From contig NZ_JAKZAL010000022.1 of assembly GCF_022538115.1 (NCBI RefSeq), positions 1 through 64,000 on the forward strand: a DNA stretch of 64,000 nucleotides, given 5' to 3'. Made by a program: the position numbers and the translations under genes. The notes under the pieces are model-generated. The model was not told where the DNA came from. It did no database searches and was given only the letters and a program-made list of their open reading frames with translations. The DNA comes from Cognataquiflexum rubidum (lineage in GTDB: Bacteria > Bacteroidota > Bacteroidia > Cytophagales > Cyclobacteriaceae). This document shows positions 27,286-37,016 of this stretch, in pieces. Position 1 is the first letter of the stretch, and every line of letters begins with the position of its first letter.

Positions 27286-27771
27286 ATGAATCCATTTCCA
27301 AACCACAGCGAAGTCCTCGTATCTGCATTGTCCAAAAAGGAAGTGGAACAGCGGTTAGAAAAAGTAACCCTGGATGTCAACTTTTTGGATTATGAGCAAA
27401 GACTGCAAAAAGGATTTCAATTCAACGGAAAAGTGGAAAAAGAATCATTCAGACTCTCCTTGGCCATCAATAAGCCGGACAGTTTTTTGCCCTTGATCTT
27501 GGGCAAAATCGAGGCCACACCCAAAGGTTGTATCCTTTTTCTCAGATATAGGCTATTCCCGAGTTCTACATTTTTCTTGGGTTTTTGGACGGTGGTGACC
27601 TTGGGCCTGGCTGTGGTTTTTGGCTTGGTCTCCCAAAATCCTGTTTATGCCGGCATCAGTCTTCTTGCCGCCATTGGCAACTACTATTTTGCATGGAGTT
27701 ATTTCAAAAGGAAAATCAAAATCTCACAGGAGATATTCCATGAGATGCTCAATTTGGATCGAAAGGATTAA
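27286..27771 (+). CDS. Small membrane protein of unknown function
   Basis: 161 residues. A soluble N-terminal half (about 1-95) is followed by two adjacent membrane helices (about 97-118 and 121-140) and a short basic/charged C-terminal tail. The soluble part resembles a START/SRPBCC-like sheet only vaguely. It lies 77 bases before fumC on the same strand; co-transcription is possible, but no functional link is evident. Confidence 0.7.
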   Translation: MNPFPNHSEVLVSALSKKEVEQRLEKVTLDVNFLDYEQRLQKGFQFNGKVEKESFRLSLAINKPDSFLPLILGKIEATPKGCILFLRYRLFPSSTFFLGFWTVVTLGLAVVFGLVSQNPVYAGISLLAAIGNYYFAWSYFKRKIKISQEIFHEMLNLDRKD

Positions 27772-27848
27772 TTCCCCTTATCCTTATGTATTCTTCCAAT
27801 CAGGTAGTAATTTAGCGCATCAAAAAATAACCACAGGATCAAATAAAT

Positions 27849-29249
27849 ATGAGCATCAGGATAGAAAAAGATACCATGGGGCCTGTTGAGGTTCCTGCTG
27901 ACAAATATTGGGGAGCGCAGACCCAAAGGTCCATCAACAATTTTAAAATCGGCGGTGAAAAAAACAGGATGCCTATCGAAATCATCAGGGCATTTGCCAT
28001 CCTCAAAAAATCCGCTGCCATCGCCAATGCCGAGCTCGGAGTATTGACTCAGGACAAAGCCGATATCATTGCCAAGGTCTGCGATGAGATATTGACAGGG
28101 CAGCATGATGATCAGTTTCCACTCGTGATCTGGCAGACAGGTTCTGGGACACAATCCAACATGAACGCCAACGAAGTAATCGCCTACAGGGCACATGTGC
28201 TTTTGGGAGGTTCATTGGAAGATGCCAAAAAGAAAATCCACCCCAACGATGATGTGAACAAATCACAGTCTTCGAACGATACTTTCCCCACTGCCATGCA
28301 CATTGCGGCTTACAAGATGGTTTTGGAAACCACCATCCCTGGTGTGGAGCTCCTCAAAAATACACTTAAAGCAAAATCAGAGGAGTTTATGGGTGTCGTA
28401 AAGATCGGCAGGACCCACTTTATGGACGCCACCCCGCTTACTTTGGGACAGGAGTTTTCGGGATATGTCGCGCAACTTGAACATGGACTGAAAGCATTGA
28501 GAAATACTTTGTCCCACCTGTCAGAACTTGCCCTTGGCGGAACTGCAGTAGGCACCGGATTGAATACCCCTGCAGGTTATTCTGAATTGGTGGCCGCCAA
28601 AATCGCCCAATTCTCCGGACAGCCGATGGTCACTGCACCCAACAAATTTGAAGCACTTGCGGCCCATGACGGCATTGTGGAAACCCACGGCGCCTTGAAG
28701 CAATTGGCAGTAAGTCTGATGAAAATCGCCAATGACATCCGGATGCTTTCTTCAGGACCAAGATCCGGTATCGGTGAAATCCTGATCCCTGAAAATGAAC
28801 CGGGATCATCTATCATGCCAGGCAAAGTCAATCCGACCCAAGTGGAAGCCATGACGATGGTTGCCGCACAGGTCATGGGCAACGACGTGGCTATTTCCAT
28901 CGGCGGATCAAACGGACATTTTGAGCTGAATGTCTTCAAACCGATGATGATTGCCAACTTCCTACAGTCCGCTAGGTTGATCGGTGATGCCTGTGTTTCC
29001 TTCAATGACAACTGCGCTATCGGTATTGAGCCAAATAAACCATTTATCAAGAGACATTTGGAGAATTCCCTGATGTTGGTGACAGCGTTAAATCCTTACA
29101 TTGGTTATGAAAACGCAGCAGCCATTGCGAAGAAAGCGCACAAAGAAGGCACAAGCCTAAGGGAAGCTGCTTTGGCATTGGGTCTATTGACAAACGAGCA
29201 GTTTGACGAATGGGTGAAGCCAGAGGACATGATCGGCAGCCTTAAATAA
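27849..29249 (+). CDS. fumC: Class II fumarate hydratase
   Basis: 466 residues. The fumarase/aspartase signature [13 protein letters not shown] (about 318-330) carries the catalytic Ser in its mobile loop, and the family blocks [27 protein letters not shown] and [16 protein letters not shown] are all present. It is iron-free and interconverts fumarate and malate in the TCA cycle. Full length. The small gene at 29271 follows by 21 bases. Confidence 0.96.
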   Translation: MSIRIEKDTMGPVEVPADKYWGAQTQRSINNFKIGGEKNRMPIEIIRAFAILKKSAAIANAELGVLTQDKADIIAKVCDEILTGQHDDQFPLVIWQTGSGTQSNMNANEVIAYRAHVLLGGSLEDAKKKIHPNDDVNKSQSSNDTFPTAMHIAAYKMVLETTIPGVELLKNTLKAKSEEFMGVVKIGRTHFMDATPLTLGQEFSGYVAQLEHGLKALRNTLSHLSELALGGTAVGTGLNTPAGYSELVAAKIAQFSGQPMVTAPNKFEALAAHDGIVETHGALKQLAVSLMKIANDIRMLSSGPRSGIGEILIPENEPGSSIMPGKVNPTQVEAMTMVAAQVMGNDVAISIGGSNGHFELNVFKPMMIANFLQSARLIGDACVSFNDNCAIGIEPNKPFIKRHLENSLMLVTALNPYIGYENAAAIAKKAHKEGTSLREAALALGLLTNEQFDEWVKPEDMIGSLK

Positions 29250-29270
29250 GCAAATCAATTTTACCCCCAT

Positions 29271-29591
29271 ATGAAAAAATCGAACATTTTGATGACGACA
29301 GCGGCCGCCTTGCTCCTGTTTTCCTCCACACCTACATTTGCTGAAGGCAAAGGCAAAAAAGAACCAAAAGTATTGACCGCTGAAGAGCAGGTAAAACTTG
29401 AGGAAATCGAAGCCCGGGTTCTTGAAATCCGAGATATGGAATTATCCAATCTTGAAAAAGCTGAAAAAGCCGAAATCAAAGCAGAATTGAAAAGCCTTGA
29501 AAAAGAAGCCAGAGCCCTCCGTGGAACAGGTCTTTACATTTCCACAGGGGCTTTGATTATCATTATCATCCTTTTGATTATCCTTCTTTAA
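29271..29591 (+). CDS. Small coiled-coil protein with C-terminal membrane anchor
   Basis: 106 residues. A signal-like N-terminus (about 5-24) is followed by a Glu/Lys-rich helix with heptad character (about 36-80) and a very hydrophobic C-terminal segment rich in Ile and Leu (about 86-106). This layout, signal, coiled coil, tail anchor, recurs in small Bacteroidota proteins of unknown role. It begins 21 bases after fumC and ends at a terminator, so it may be the last gene of the fumC transcript. Confidence 0.7.
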   Translation: MKKSNILMTTAAALLLFSSTPTFAEGKGKKEPKVLTAEEQVKLEEIEARVLEIRDMELSNLEKAEKAEIKAELKSLEKEARALRGTGLYISTGALIIIIILLIILL

Positions 29592-29656
29592 GACAATCAG
29601 CACTTCAGATTCAAAGCAGAGAGGTAATCAAAGCTTTTTTGAAGGGCATTTACAGG

Positions 29657-29708
29657 ATCAGGAGTCAGGTCTTTTTCTAACAGAAAATGCTTGGCTCCTG
29701 ATTTTTTC
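29657..29708 (+). terminator. Terminator after fumC and the small coiled-coil gene
   Basis: Stem ATCAGGAGTCA (29657-29667) / TGGCTCCTGAT (29692-29702), one mismatch, with an inner TTTTCT/AGAAAA stem, then a run of T. The long arm makes it a bulky hairpin. Confidence 0.6.
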
Positions 29709-29751
29709 ACAATGGATCAATGTTGAGCCTAAAAAAACATTTCTCCGAGGG

Positions 29752-30189
29752 TCAGTCTTCTATGGTTTTCAAATATTTTTTCACTTTGACAGACCGTATA
29801 AAAATAATTGAGAGCAGTATCACCCAGATGATTTGATTGAAACCGATTTGGAACACAGTCCTTTTGTTCCATCCCAAATCAGGGATAAAAGCAATGAAAA
29901 CCCAAACAAGAAGTGCCAGATGTCCGACGATCCCGACCAAAATCAAATACTGCCAACTGATCGGATAAAAGGCACTCATAAAAATCAGGAACCCTAAGAT
30001 CATCCCGAAAATCCCGAAGACGTTGGTATTGGAATCAGCGAGGTAACCCGGATTCATAGACAGCCATTTCAAAAAGTCTTCTCCAAAATATCTGAAGAAA
30101 GCGGACCAAGCAAAGGTGTACATCCCTGTAAGCAATAACAGGCCGCGCAGGGGCATTGGAAAACTTGGTGTAATGCTGTTTTTGTCCAT
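29752..30189 (-). CDS. Four-helix membrane protein of unknown function
   Basis: 145 residues with four membrane helices (about 14-32, 54-73, 78-100, 113-132) and short polar ends. No known catalytic motif is seen. The protein looks like a small DoxX-like or DUF-type inner membrane protein, but no family signature is decisive. It is divergent from the amidase gene. Confidence 0.7.
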   Translation of the reverse strand: MDKNSITPSFPMPLRGLLLLTGMYTFAWSAFFRYFGEDFLKWLSMNPGYLADSNTNVFGIFGMILGFLIFMSAFYPISWQYLILVGIVGHLALLVWVFIAFIPDLGWNKRTVFQIGFNQIIWVILLSIIFIRSVKVKKYLKTIED

Positions 30190-30264
30190 AATCTAAATTG
30201 GCTATATTCCTCGAAAATAACATTTACTTGTCCGAATAGGTTTTTTACCCAAACGTAAATCTAC

Positions 30265-31941
30265 ATGAAGAGAATCATAAATAGGAACCGGATAGGTTTA
30301 ATTGCAGGAGGAATACTTCTTTTGTCTGCAGGGTTTGTCGGCGGCAAAATGATGGCGGACATCACTTCCGAAAACATTGCAAACGCCGAAATCCTGATCG
30401 GACTGGAATTTTCTCCGGCCGAGAGAGACAGCATGAACCGAAACCTGACCAATTACAGGACAAGCTACGAGACCATGCGCAAGCAGCCCATCACAAATTC
30501 AGTTGCTCCTGCCATTGGTTTCAACCCCCTTCCCCATGGTTTTGTACCAAACCAGATTCAGGAAGAAAGTGATTGGGGATTACCTGTCAATGTCAGTCTA
30601 CCCAAAAAAGAAGCTGACATCGCCTACCTTTCTGTCGCTGAACTTTCTTCTTTGATCAAAAGCAAAAAGCTGAGCTCGGAAAGATTGACAAAAATCTACC
30701 TCGACAGGATCAAAACTTATTCGGATACACTTCAGTGCCTTATCACCTTAATGGAAACTGAGGCCATGCAAAAAGCCAAAGCCATGGATGCCGAGCTAGC
30801 AAAAGGAATCGACCGCGGTCCGCTGCATGGCATTCCTTATGGCATCAAGGATCTGTTGGCAGTAAAAGGAACCAAAACCACTTGGGGTGCCATGCCTTAT
30901 AAAGATCAGGCAATTGATGAAACAGCAACAGTGGTCGAAAAGCTCAATGAAGCAGGCGCAGTATTGGTAGGAAAATTTACCTTGGGTGCCTTGGCCATGG
31001 GGGATGTGTGGTACGGAGGTGTGACCAAAAATCCTTGGAACATGAAGCAAGGTTCAAGCGGTTCATCAGCTGGATCGGCCTCTGCCGTGAGTGCGGGATT
31101 GGTGCCTTTTGCCATCGGAACAGAAACACTCGGAAGCATCGTCTCGCCTTCCACAAGAAACGGAGTAACAGGACTGAGACCTACATTTGGAAGGGTAAGT
31201 CGACACGGTGCCATGGCACTGAGTTGGAGCATGGACAAAATCGGCCCAATTTCCAGGTCTGCTTTGGACAACGGTATCGTGCTTTCGGTCATCCATGGAT
31301 TTGACTCCAAAGACAAAAGTACTATTGCCGCTGCCTTTCAATACAATTCCAAAAAATCAGTCAAAGACCTTAAAATCGGGTATTTCGCTCCTTTCTTCGA
31401 AGGTGACAGGCCAAATATAGACAAAGACCAAAAAGTATTGGAAGACCTCAGGGCGATGGGATTGGAACTCCATCCTGTCGAACTCAAAACTTCTGTTGAC
31501 CCGAGCAGCATGTTGATATCACTGTATGTGGAGGGTGCCGCGGCTTTTGATGACTTGACAAGATTGAATCTAGATGACCAACTGGTCGCCCAACACCGCA
31601 ATGCCTGGCCCAATCTCTTCCGTGCAGCAAGGTTTATCCCGGCGGTCGAATACATCCAAGCCAACAGGTATCGCAGCATTTTGATTGAAGAAATGCATTC
31701 TCTCTTTCAGGAATATGATGTGATCGTAACTCCTTCCTTTGCGGGAAACCAACTTCAGATTACCAACCTGACTGGACATCCGGCCCTCTGCATGCCAAAC
31801 GGTTTTGCTGAAAACGGGAGTCCGACTTCCATTACTTTTCTTGCCAATCTTTTTGATGAAGAGAAGCTGGTAATGCTGGGCAAAGCTTATCAGGAAAATA
31901 CCGAATGGCAGAAAAAGAGACCTCCCTTTTTTGACAAATAG
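30265..31941 (+). CDS. Amidase-signature family hydrolase, membrane-anchored
   Basis: 558 residues. An N-terminal membrane anchor or signal (about 10-28) is followed by a linker of 90 residues and the amidase-signature domain (about 115-550). The Ser-cisSer-Lys triad is readable: K195 in GIPYGIKDLL, the cis-Ser in GSSGSSAGSAS (about 267-268) and the nucleophile in ETLGSIVSPS (S291). The usual D-x-G-G-S is ETLGS here, a variant seen in a subgroup. Substrate unknown; periplasmic placement is inferred. The flavoenzyme gene follows by 18 bases, so both likely belong to one operon acting on related nitrogen compounds. Confidence 0.88.
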   Translation: MKRIINRNRIGLIAGGILLLSAGFVGGKMMADITSENIANAEILIGLEFSPAERDSMNRNLTNYRTSYETMRKQPITNSVAPAIGFNPLPHGFVPNQIQEESDWGLPVNVSLPKKEADIAYLSVAELSSLIKSKKLSSERLTKIYLDRIKTYSDTLQCLITLMETEAMQKAKAMDAELAKGIDRGPLHGIPYGIKDLLAVKGTKTTWGAMPYKDQAIDETATVVEKLNEAGAVLVGKFTLGALAMGDVWYGGVTKNPWNMKQGSSGSSAGSASAVSAGLVPFAIGTETLGSIVSPSTRNGVTGLRPTFGRVSRHGAMALSWSMDKIGPISRSALDNGIVLSVIHGFDSKDKSTIAAAFQYNSKKSVKDLKIGYFAPFFEGDRPNIDKDQKVLEDLRAMGLELHPVELKTSVDPSSMLISLYVEGAAAFDDLTRLNLDDQLVAQHRNAWPNLFRAARFIPAVEYIQANRYRSILIEEMHSLFQEYDVIVTPSFAGNQLQITNLTGHPALCMPNGFAENGSPTSITFLANLFDEEKLVMLGKAYQENTEWQKKRPPFFDK

Positions 31942-31958
31942 AAATCCATCCAATCCTC

Positions 31959-33125
31959 ATGGAAAGAAATACATATGATGTGGCAGTGATCGGCCTTGGC
32001 GCATTGGGCTCATCGACCCTTTGGCAACTGAGCAAATCAGGAAAAAAAATCCTTGGTATCGACCAATTCTCCCCTCCACATACCATGGGTTCTTCCCATG
32101 GAGAAACAAGGATTACCCGACTTGCGGTTGGCGAAGGAATGGATTTCGTACCGATTGTCAAAAGGTCCCACGAAATCTGGAAGGAACTTGAGTCCCAAAC
32201 CGGGACTACCATCATGACGACCACAGGCGGTTTGCTTTTTGACTCTGGAGTCCAAAGTTGGGCGAAGCATGGCTCGGAAGGGTTTTTCGAAAGGACAGTC
32301 CAATTCGCCAAAGAGGGAAACATCCCCTATGAGGTTTTTGATGCCCAAGAACTCCGAAACCGATATCCTGAATTCAATTTGGAAGAAAGCGGCAAAGTCT
32401 ATTTCGAACCGAGTGCAGGATTTCTTAGACCGGAGTTGACGATTTCTACCCAACTCCAACTTGCCGCACAAAATGACGCCGTGATCAAAACCCACACAAA
32501 AGTTTTGGGTATCTCGCCTATATCGGGTGGCGGTGTGCAGATCCAAACCAACCAAGGGACATTCGAAGCGGCTCAGGCTGTGATCAGCGCTGGTCCTTGG
32601 GTCAAGGATTTCCTGCCTTCCTTTGTCAAGACCCAATTCAAAATCTGCAGACAGATCTTGCATTGGATTCCCAAAAAAGGAAAAGCATTTGAACTGGGAA
32701 AAACCCCCATATTCATGTGGGGCTATGATTCGGGGCCTGAAGACTTTATCTATGGTTTTCCTTCTTTGGATGGCGCTACGATCAAAGTCGCCTCGGAATC
32801 ATTTGTAGAAAGAAACCATCCCGACACGATTTTGAGGGATGTTTCAGAAGCAGAATGTGAGGATTTTATCCAAAATAAAATTGCCAACCGGTTTAACCAC
32901 ATCGAAAAAAAGGTGGTCCAATCCAAAGTCTGCATCTATACCGTCACTTCCGATTCTTATTTTGTAGTGGATGAATTGCCTGATTTCCAGGAGGTTTTGG
33001 TGGCTTCAGCCTGCAGCGGACATGGGTTCAAACACTCCGCCGGACTTGGAGAAGGCATTGCCGATAAAATCCTTGGGAAAAAGCCTAGGTTTGATTTGGA
33101 GGTATTTAAATGGAAGGAGTTTTAA
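31959..33125 (+). CDS. MSOX/SolA-type FAD amine oxidase
   Basis: 388 residues. The FAD Rossmann motif is VAVIGLGALGSSTLW (9-23), followed by the MSOX/MTOX pattern GSSHGETRITR. A Cys in VCIYTVTSD (C325) sits where monomeric sarcosine oxidase and N-methyltryptophan oxidase bind FAD covalently, and CSGHGFKHSAGLGEGIAD completes the flavin site. The enzyme should demethylate an N-methyl amino acid with oxygen, releasing formaldehyde and hydrogen peroxide. The substrate cannot be told from the sequence. It is likely co-transcribed with the amidase. Confidence 0.88.
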   Translation: MERNTYDVAVIGLGALGSSTLWQLSKSGKKILGIDQFSPPHTMGSSHGETRITRLAVGEGMDFVPIVKRSHEIWKELESQTGTTIMTTTGGLLFDSGVQSWAKHGSEGFFERTVQFAKEGNIPYEVFDAQELRNRYPEFNLEESGKVYFEPSAGFLRPELTISTQLQLAAQNDAVIKTHTKVLGISPISGGGVQIQTNQGTFEAAQAVISAGPWVKDFLPSFVKTQFKICRQILHWIPKKGKAFELGKTPIFMWGYDSGPEDFIYGFPSLDGATIKVASESFVERNHPDTILRDVSEAECEDFIQNKIANRFNHIEKKVVQSKVCIYTVTSDSYFVVDELPDFQEVLVASACSGHGFKHSAGLGEGIADKILGKKPRFDLEVFKWKEF

Positions 33126-33133
33126 ATTTTTGT

Positions 33134-33160
33134 CAATAGTCCACAGACCATAGTCCACAG
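33134..33160. repeat. Short dispersed repeat containing ATAGTCCACAG
   Basis: ATAGTCCACAG occurs twice in tandem, at 33137-33147 and 33150-33160. The 15-mer ACAGACCATAGTCCA (33143-33157) recurs exactly at 51612-51626, and related GTCGAC/ATGGACTAT units lie at 51770-51835. These belong to one family of intergenic repeats. Confidence 0.6.
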
Positions 33161-33273
33161 CAGGCTTCATTGAACCTCTATTCATATTTATTTTGGTAGC
33201 TGTAACTCGAATTTCAGATTCGGCGAACTGAAAACTATATCCGCAGAAAATCTTTATCAATTACCCTAAATCC

Positions 33274-34338
33274 CTACCGCGGATTATTTTTCAACCACTT
33301 ATCCAAAACAGGAGTAACCGAATACTTAACTCCTTTGAATCGCTCCGGAGGTGTTGTGTCCAAGGCTTTTCTGACTTCGAGGATCGCAGGATAAAAATTC
33401 ATACCCTGTCCCGCAAGTTGCCCGTCAACCACACGGAGTAACCTTTCAATCCCAAAATGATCAAATGACCAATCCTGAAGGTTGTCCGCGCTTGGAATGG
33501 TCGTCCTGATATCCGAAGCCATCTGCAGGATGCTGAGGCGGACCGGCTCGGTAAACAATGCTGGATGGTCCACATTATTTCCATCCAAAAAATCATAGGC
33601 GTAATGGTAATTGTATTCTGATACCAGAATCCCGATCAATTCATTTTCCCAATCAGGCCTCGATTTGATTTTAGCCACTGCCGCCTCTCTGACTTCAGCT
33701 TCGTGAAACCTCCCGGTTAGCGGCAAAACCCCAAGGATACTTTGGGTAGAATCCAAACCCTCAATTTCCCTCATGTAAGTTTCATATTGTTCTTTGTCCT
33801 GCGTCTGGATTTGGGAAACCATTTCTTTTTGCTGCTTACTTTGGTAGACAAGCCAATCAACCAACAGACCGGCAGTAAAAACAAGGCTGAACAAAAATCC
33901 TATGGAGAAAAAGATCTTTGCCGGCGCAAAACTTGGCTCTTTTCCCAAAAAAAGCACCAGAAACGAGGGGATGAAAATCAACAAAGGAAACCAAATCAGG
34001 GAATTCATGTTGGCTAGCCAAGGGGAAAAACTCACTGCCTCGGTGATATTGTCCCATTTTAGTGCGGCTGAAAAAAACACTGTAATTACAAATGCGATGC
34101 AGAGTATTACTGCCAAAAGGTTTCTCCAAAAAGGATCCTGAACGAAATATCCAAATACCCCAACGCGTGCCAAGCCAACGAACAGACCAATACTGCTTAA
34201 AGCAAAGCCAAATCCGAGAAAAGCCAATCCAAGTCCATAGCCCATGGCGCTGTCTCCTCCCAAATTGGGCTTAGGATAATTCAGGAACAACAGCCCTGCA
34301 TAAAATACAAGACTCAGTACAAATGAAAGTTTGCCCAT
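33274..34338 (-). CDS. Multi-helix membrane protein with soluble C-terminal domain, unknown
   Basis: 354 residues. Five hydrophobic helices occupy the first half (about 5-22, 32-58, 70-92, 105-130, 138-162). The second half (about 170-354) is hydrophilic and mostly helical, with short acidic and Pro-containing segments and no catalytic motif. The gene stands alone between the flavoenzyme (converging) and pckG (divergent). No family is recognised. Confidence 0.7.
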   Translation of the reverse strand: MGKLSFVLSLVFYAGLLFLNYPKPNLGGDSAMGYGLGLAFLGFGFALSSIGLFVGLARVGVFGYFVQDPFWRNLLAVILCIAFVITVFFSAALKWDNITEAVSFSPWLANMNSLIWFPLLIFIPSFLVLFLGKEPSFAPAKIFFSIGFLFSLVFTAGLLVDWLVYQSKQQKEMVSQIQTQDKEQYETYMREIEGLDSTQSILGVLPLTGRFHEAEVREAAVAKIKSRPDWENELIGILVSEYNYHYAYDFLDGNNVDHPALFTEPVRLSILQMASDIRTTIPSADNLQDWSFDHFGIERLLRVVDGQLAGQGMNFYPAILEVRKALDTTPPERFKGVKYSVTPVLDKWLKNNPR

Positions 34339-34759
34339 GGCTTTACTATTTATAAGTTAGAAAATGCGGTTTTAAAGAATTGGAAATGCCTTGAATTTCA
34401 AATAAAAGTCTTTGGATTATAGGAAACACATAGCAAATAATCCTCACTGACTCCGGGAATCCTCCACAAACCGGAAAGTCTCCATTCGGAGATACTTTTC
34501 ATAATTACCTGAAAATGACATCTATCATGTTTTAGTAAAATTTTAATCACCTGACTTTAGGCTATTTTTCGCTGAGAAATGAATAATTTAGGGTTGTGGA
34601 AATCAGGTAAAATTTAATCAAAAAATATAAAATTCTGAATAAAGAAAGAAATAGGCTTTTTGGATTGAATGCCTGTATTTTTGCAGCAAAAAAACCTACA
34701 ATTGACTTTTAAACCCAAATTTCAACTCTAAAAAAACAATCTGCTAAAATCAAGAAACT
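34339..34759. other. Intergenic region upstream of pckG
   Basis: About 420 bases between divergent genes with no open frame. It contains an imperfect inverted repeat around CACCTGA and TCAGGTAAAATTT (about 34548-34616) and ends in the pckG promoter candidate. No known riboswitch was recognised. Confidence 0.55.
34659..34683 (+). promoter_or_regulatory. Candidate pckG promoter
   Basis: TATTTTTG (34676-34683) matches the Bacteroidota -7 box TAnnTTTG exactly. TTTG (34659-34662) lies only 13 bases upstream, so the -33 element is uncertain. A start near 34690 would give a leader of about 70 bases before the pckG ATG. Confidence 0.45.
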
Positions 34760-36592
34760 ATGCTGACACAAATCAAAACTGAATTAAAGGACTGGGTGGA
34801 TTCCATGACAACCCACTTCGGCCCTGAAAATGTCCACTGGTGCGATGGTTCTGAACATGAGTATGATACACTTTGCCAAAAATTGGTGGACAAAGGAACC
34901 TTCATCAAACTCAATCCTGAGAAAAGACCGAATAGTTTTGCCTGTTTTTCTGATCCAAGTGATGTAGCGAGGGTAGAAGACAAAACTTTTATCTGCAGCA
35001 GAAGAAAAGAAGATGCCGGACCGACCAATAACTGGATGAATCCGTCAGAAATGAAGGAGATTTTGAACGGTCTTACGGCTGGAAGTATGAAGGGCAGGAC
35101 GATGTTTGTCATTCCTTTTTGCATGGGTCCGGTGGGTTCGCACCTTTCCAGATATGGTGTTCAGATTACTGATAGCGAATACGTGGTCGTCAATATGAGA
35201 ATCATGACACGGATGGGAGCTCCGATCTTAAAATACATCGATGAAAACTTTGTAAAGTGTATCCATACACTTGGTGCACCATTAGAAGCAGGAAAGAAAG
35301 ACGTCAAATGGCCCTGCAATCCCGCTGTCAAATACATATCACATTTTCCCGAAGAAAGATTGATCATCTCCTACGGAAGCGGGTATGGCGGAAATGCCCT
35401 TTTGGGTAAGAAATGCTTTGCACTGCGGATTGCCTCCACCATGGGAAGGGAAGAAGGATGGCTCGCCGAGCACATGCTGATCCTAGGAGTAGAAAGTCCT
35501 CAAAAGGAAAAAAGCTATATCGCAGCAGCGTTTCCAAGCGCCTGCGGCAAGACCAACTTTGCCATGATGATCCCTCCCAAAGAAATGGAAGGATGGCGAA
35601 TCACCACCATCGGGGATGACATTGCATGGGTTCACAAAGGAGAAAACGGAAGGCTTCACGCCATCAATCCCGAAGCAGGATACTTTGGCGTAGCTCCCGG
35701 CACCAACTACAAGACCAACCCCAATGCCATGGAAAGCATCCGGGCAAATACGATTTTTACCAATGTCGCCGTCACCGCTGACGGGGATGTATGGTGGGAA
35801 GGCATGACCAAAGAAGTGCCTGAAGGTCTTACTGACTGGCACGGCAAACCCTATGACAAAGCAAGCGGAAAACCTGCTGCGCATCCCAATTCAAGATTTA
35901 CCGCTCCTGCAAACCAAAATCCTGCAATAGATCCGGAGTGGAACAATGCCGAGGGCGTGCCCATCACAGCATTTGTTTTTGGAGGAAGAAGAAGCTCTAC
36001 GGTGCCTTTGGTATACCAGGCTTTCAACTGGAATTTTGGGGTCTATATGGCTGCGACAATGGGTTCGGAGACTACCGCGGCAGCTTTTGGCGAAGTAGGA
36101 AAAGTCCGAAGGGATCCATTTGCGATGCTGCCATTTATGGGCTACCACATGGGAGACTATTTCAACCATTGGCTACAGTTTGGCAGAGACCTGCAAAACG
36201 CCCCAAGAATCTTTGGTGTCAACTGGTTTAGAAAAGACGAAGAAGGCAACTTCATCTGGCCGGGATTCGGTGACAACATGCGTGTGCTCAAGTGGATCAT
36301 CGGCCGTTGCAAAGGAAGGATTTCTGCTGTCGAATGTCCGATTGGCTGGAGACCTAGGTACAAAGACATGGACTGGGAAGGCATGCATGATTTCAGCAAA
36401 GAGGATTTTGACAAGATCATGATGATCGAACCGGAGCCTTGGAAGACTGAATTGCTCGGCCACAGTGAACTGTTCGAAAAAGCCTATGACAAAGTCCCGA
36501 AAGAGTTTTTCTTTATGAGGGAATTGTTGCTGTCGGCACTCTGGAGATCACCTGAGAAGGTGGACCTTGCGTCTGAAAGTGGAGATCATTAA
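34760..36592 (+). CDS. pckG: GTP-type phosphoenolpyruvate carboxykinase
   Basis: 610 residues. It interconverts oxaloacetate and PEP with GTP, the first committed step of gluconeogenesis. The N-terminal substrate region has [20 protein letters not shown]; the P-loop [15 protein letters not shown] contains the reactive Cys (about C262) found only in the GTP family; the metal and omega-loop region [11 protein letters not shown] and [12 protein letters not shown] are present. The ATP-type enzyme has a different fold sequence, so the type is clear. The gene is alone and is followed by a terminator. Confidence 0.96.
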   Translation: MLTQIKTELKDWVDSMTTHFGPENVHWCDGSEHEYDTLCQKLVDKGTFIKLNPEKRPNSFACFSDPSDVARVEDKTFICSRRKEDAGPTNNWMNPSEMKEILNGLTAGSMKGRTMFVIPFCMGPVGSHLSRYGVQITDSEYVVVNMRIMTRMGAPILKYIDENFVKCIHTLGAPLEAGKKDVKWPCNPAVKYISHFPEERLIISYGSGYGGNALLGKKCFALRIASTMGREEGWLAEHMLILGVESPQKEKSYIAAAFPSACGKTNFAMMIPPKEMEGWRITTIGDDIAWVHKGENGRLHAINPEAGYFGVAPGTNYKTNPNAMESIRANTIFTNVAVTADGDVWWEGMTKEVPEGLTDWHGKPYDKASGKPAAHPNSRFTAPANQNPAIDPEWNNAEGVPITAFVFGGRRSSTVPLVYQAFNWNFGVYMAATMGSETTAAAFGEVGKVRRDPFAMLPFMGYHMGDYFNHWLQFGRDLQNAPRIFGVNWFRKDEEGNFIWPGFGDNMRVLKWIIGRCKGRISAVECPIGWRPRYKDMDWEGMHDFSKEDFDKIMMIEPEPWKTELLGHSELFEKAYDKVPKEFFFMRELLLSALWRSPEKVDLASESGDH

Positions 36593-36633
36593 GCCAATGA
36601 AAATTCTTAATGTATAAAAATTGATATTCATTG

Positions 36634-36653
36634 ATCCCGATAGCTATCGGGAT
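36634..36653. repeat. 20-bp perfect palindrome
   Basis: ATCCCGATAGCTATCGGGAT is perfectly self-complementary. It lies in the pckG trailer ahead of the terminator. The CCCGATAGCTATCGGG core is familiar as a dispersed intergenic palindrome in Bacteroidota genomes (recalled, not searched). Confidence 0.7.
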
Positions 36654-36748
36654 GGATATTGATAGATATTTATCCCTCAATTGACGTAAAAATTGGTTTT
36701 TGAACCAACTGGAAACAAAGGGAAAATTAAGATCCATTTAAATTGATA

Positions 36749-36783
36749 AATCCCTGTGAGAGCGATCTTACAGGGATTTTTTA
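36749..36783 (+). terminator. Terminator of pckG
   Basis: Stem AATCCCTGT (36749-36757) / ACAGGGATT (36770-36778), 12-base loop, followed by a T-rich tract. Confidence 0.75.
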
Positions 36784-36814
36784 TTTCTCCCGCTTGGACC
36801 CTGCTATCCCTTCA

Positions 36815-36932
36815 GCCCTGAAAGGGCGAAACTTGACTAAGAGATTATTCCGCCCCTTCAGGGCTACCCAAAATCCAAACACTCCTATGGATGGGCTGCA
36901 CCCATCCCTTTGGTATCCCGCCCTTTCAGGGC
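36815..36932. repeat. Palindromic element with 14-bp inverted ends
   Basis: GCCCTGAAAGGGCG (36815-36828) and CGCCCTTTCAGGGC (36919-36932) form a perfect inverted repeat. Inside lie a near copy of the right end, CGCCCCTTCAGGGC (36851-36864), and a 7-bp hairpin GGATGGG/CCCATCC (36889-36907). The shape fits a REP-like element moved by a RAYT (Y1) transposase; no transposase is present here. Confidence 0.65.
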
Positions 36933-37016
36933 TTTTACCAAGAAAAAACAAAAACGCTGAGATTTCTGTGCTCGTGAGCTCCTGTGATAAGATATGTCTG
37001 AAGGGATAAACTTCTC

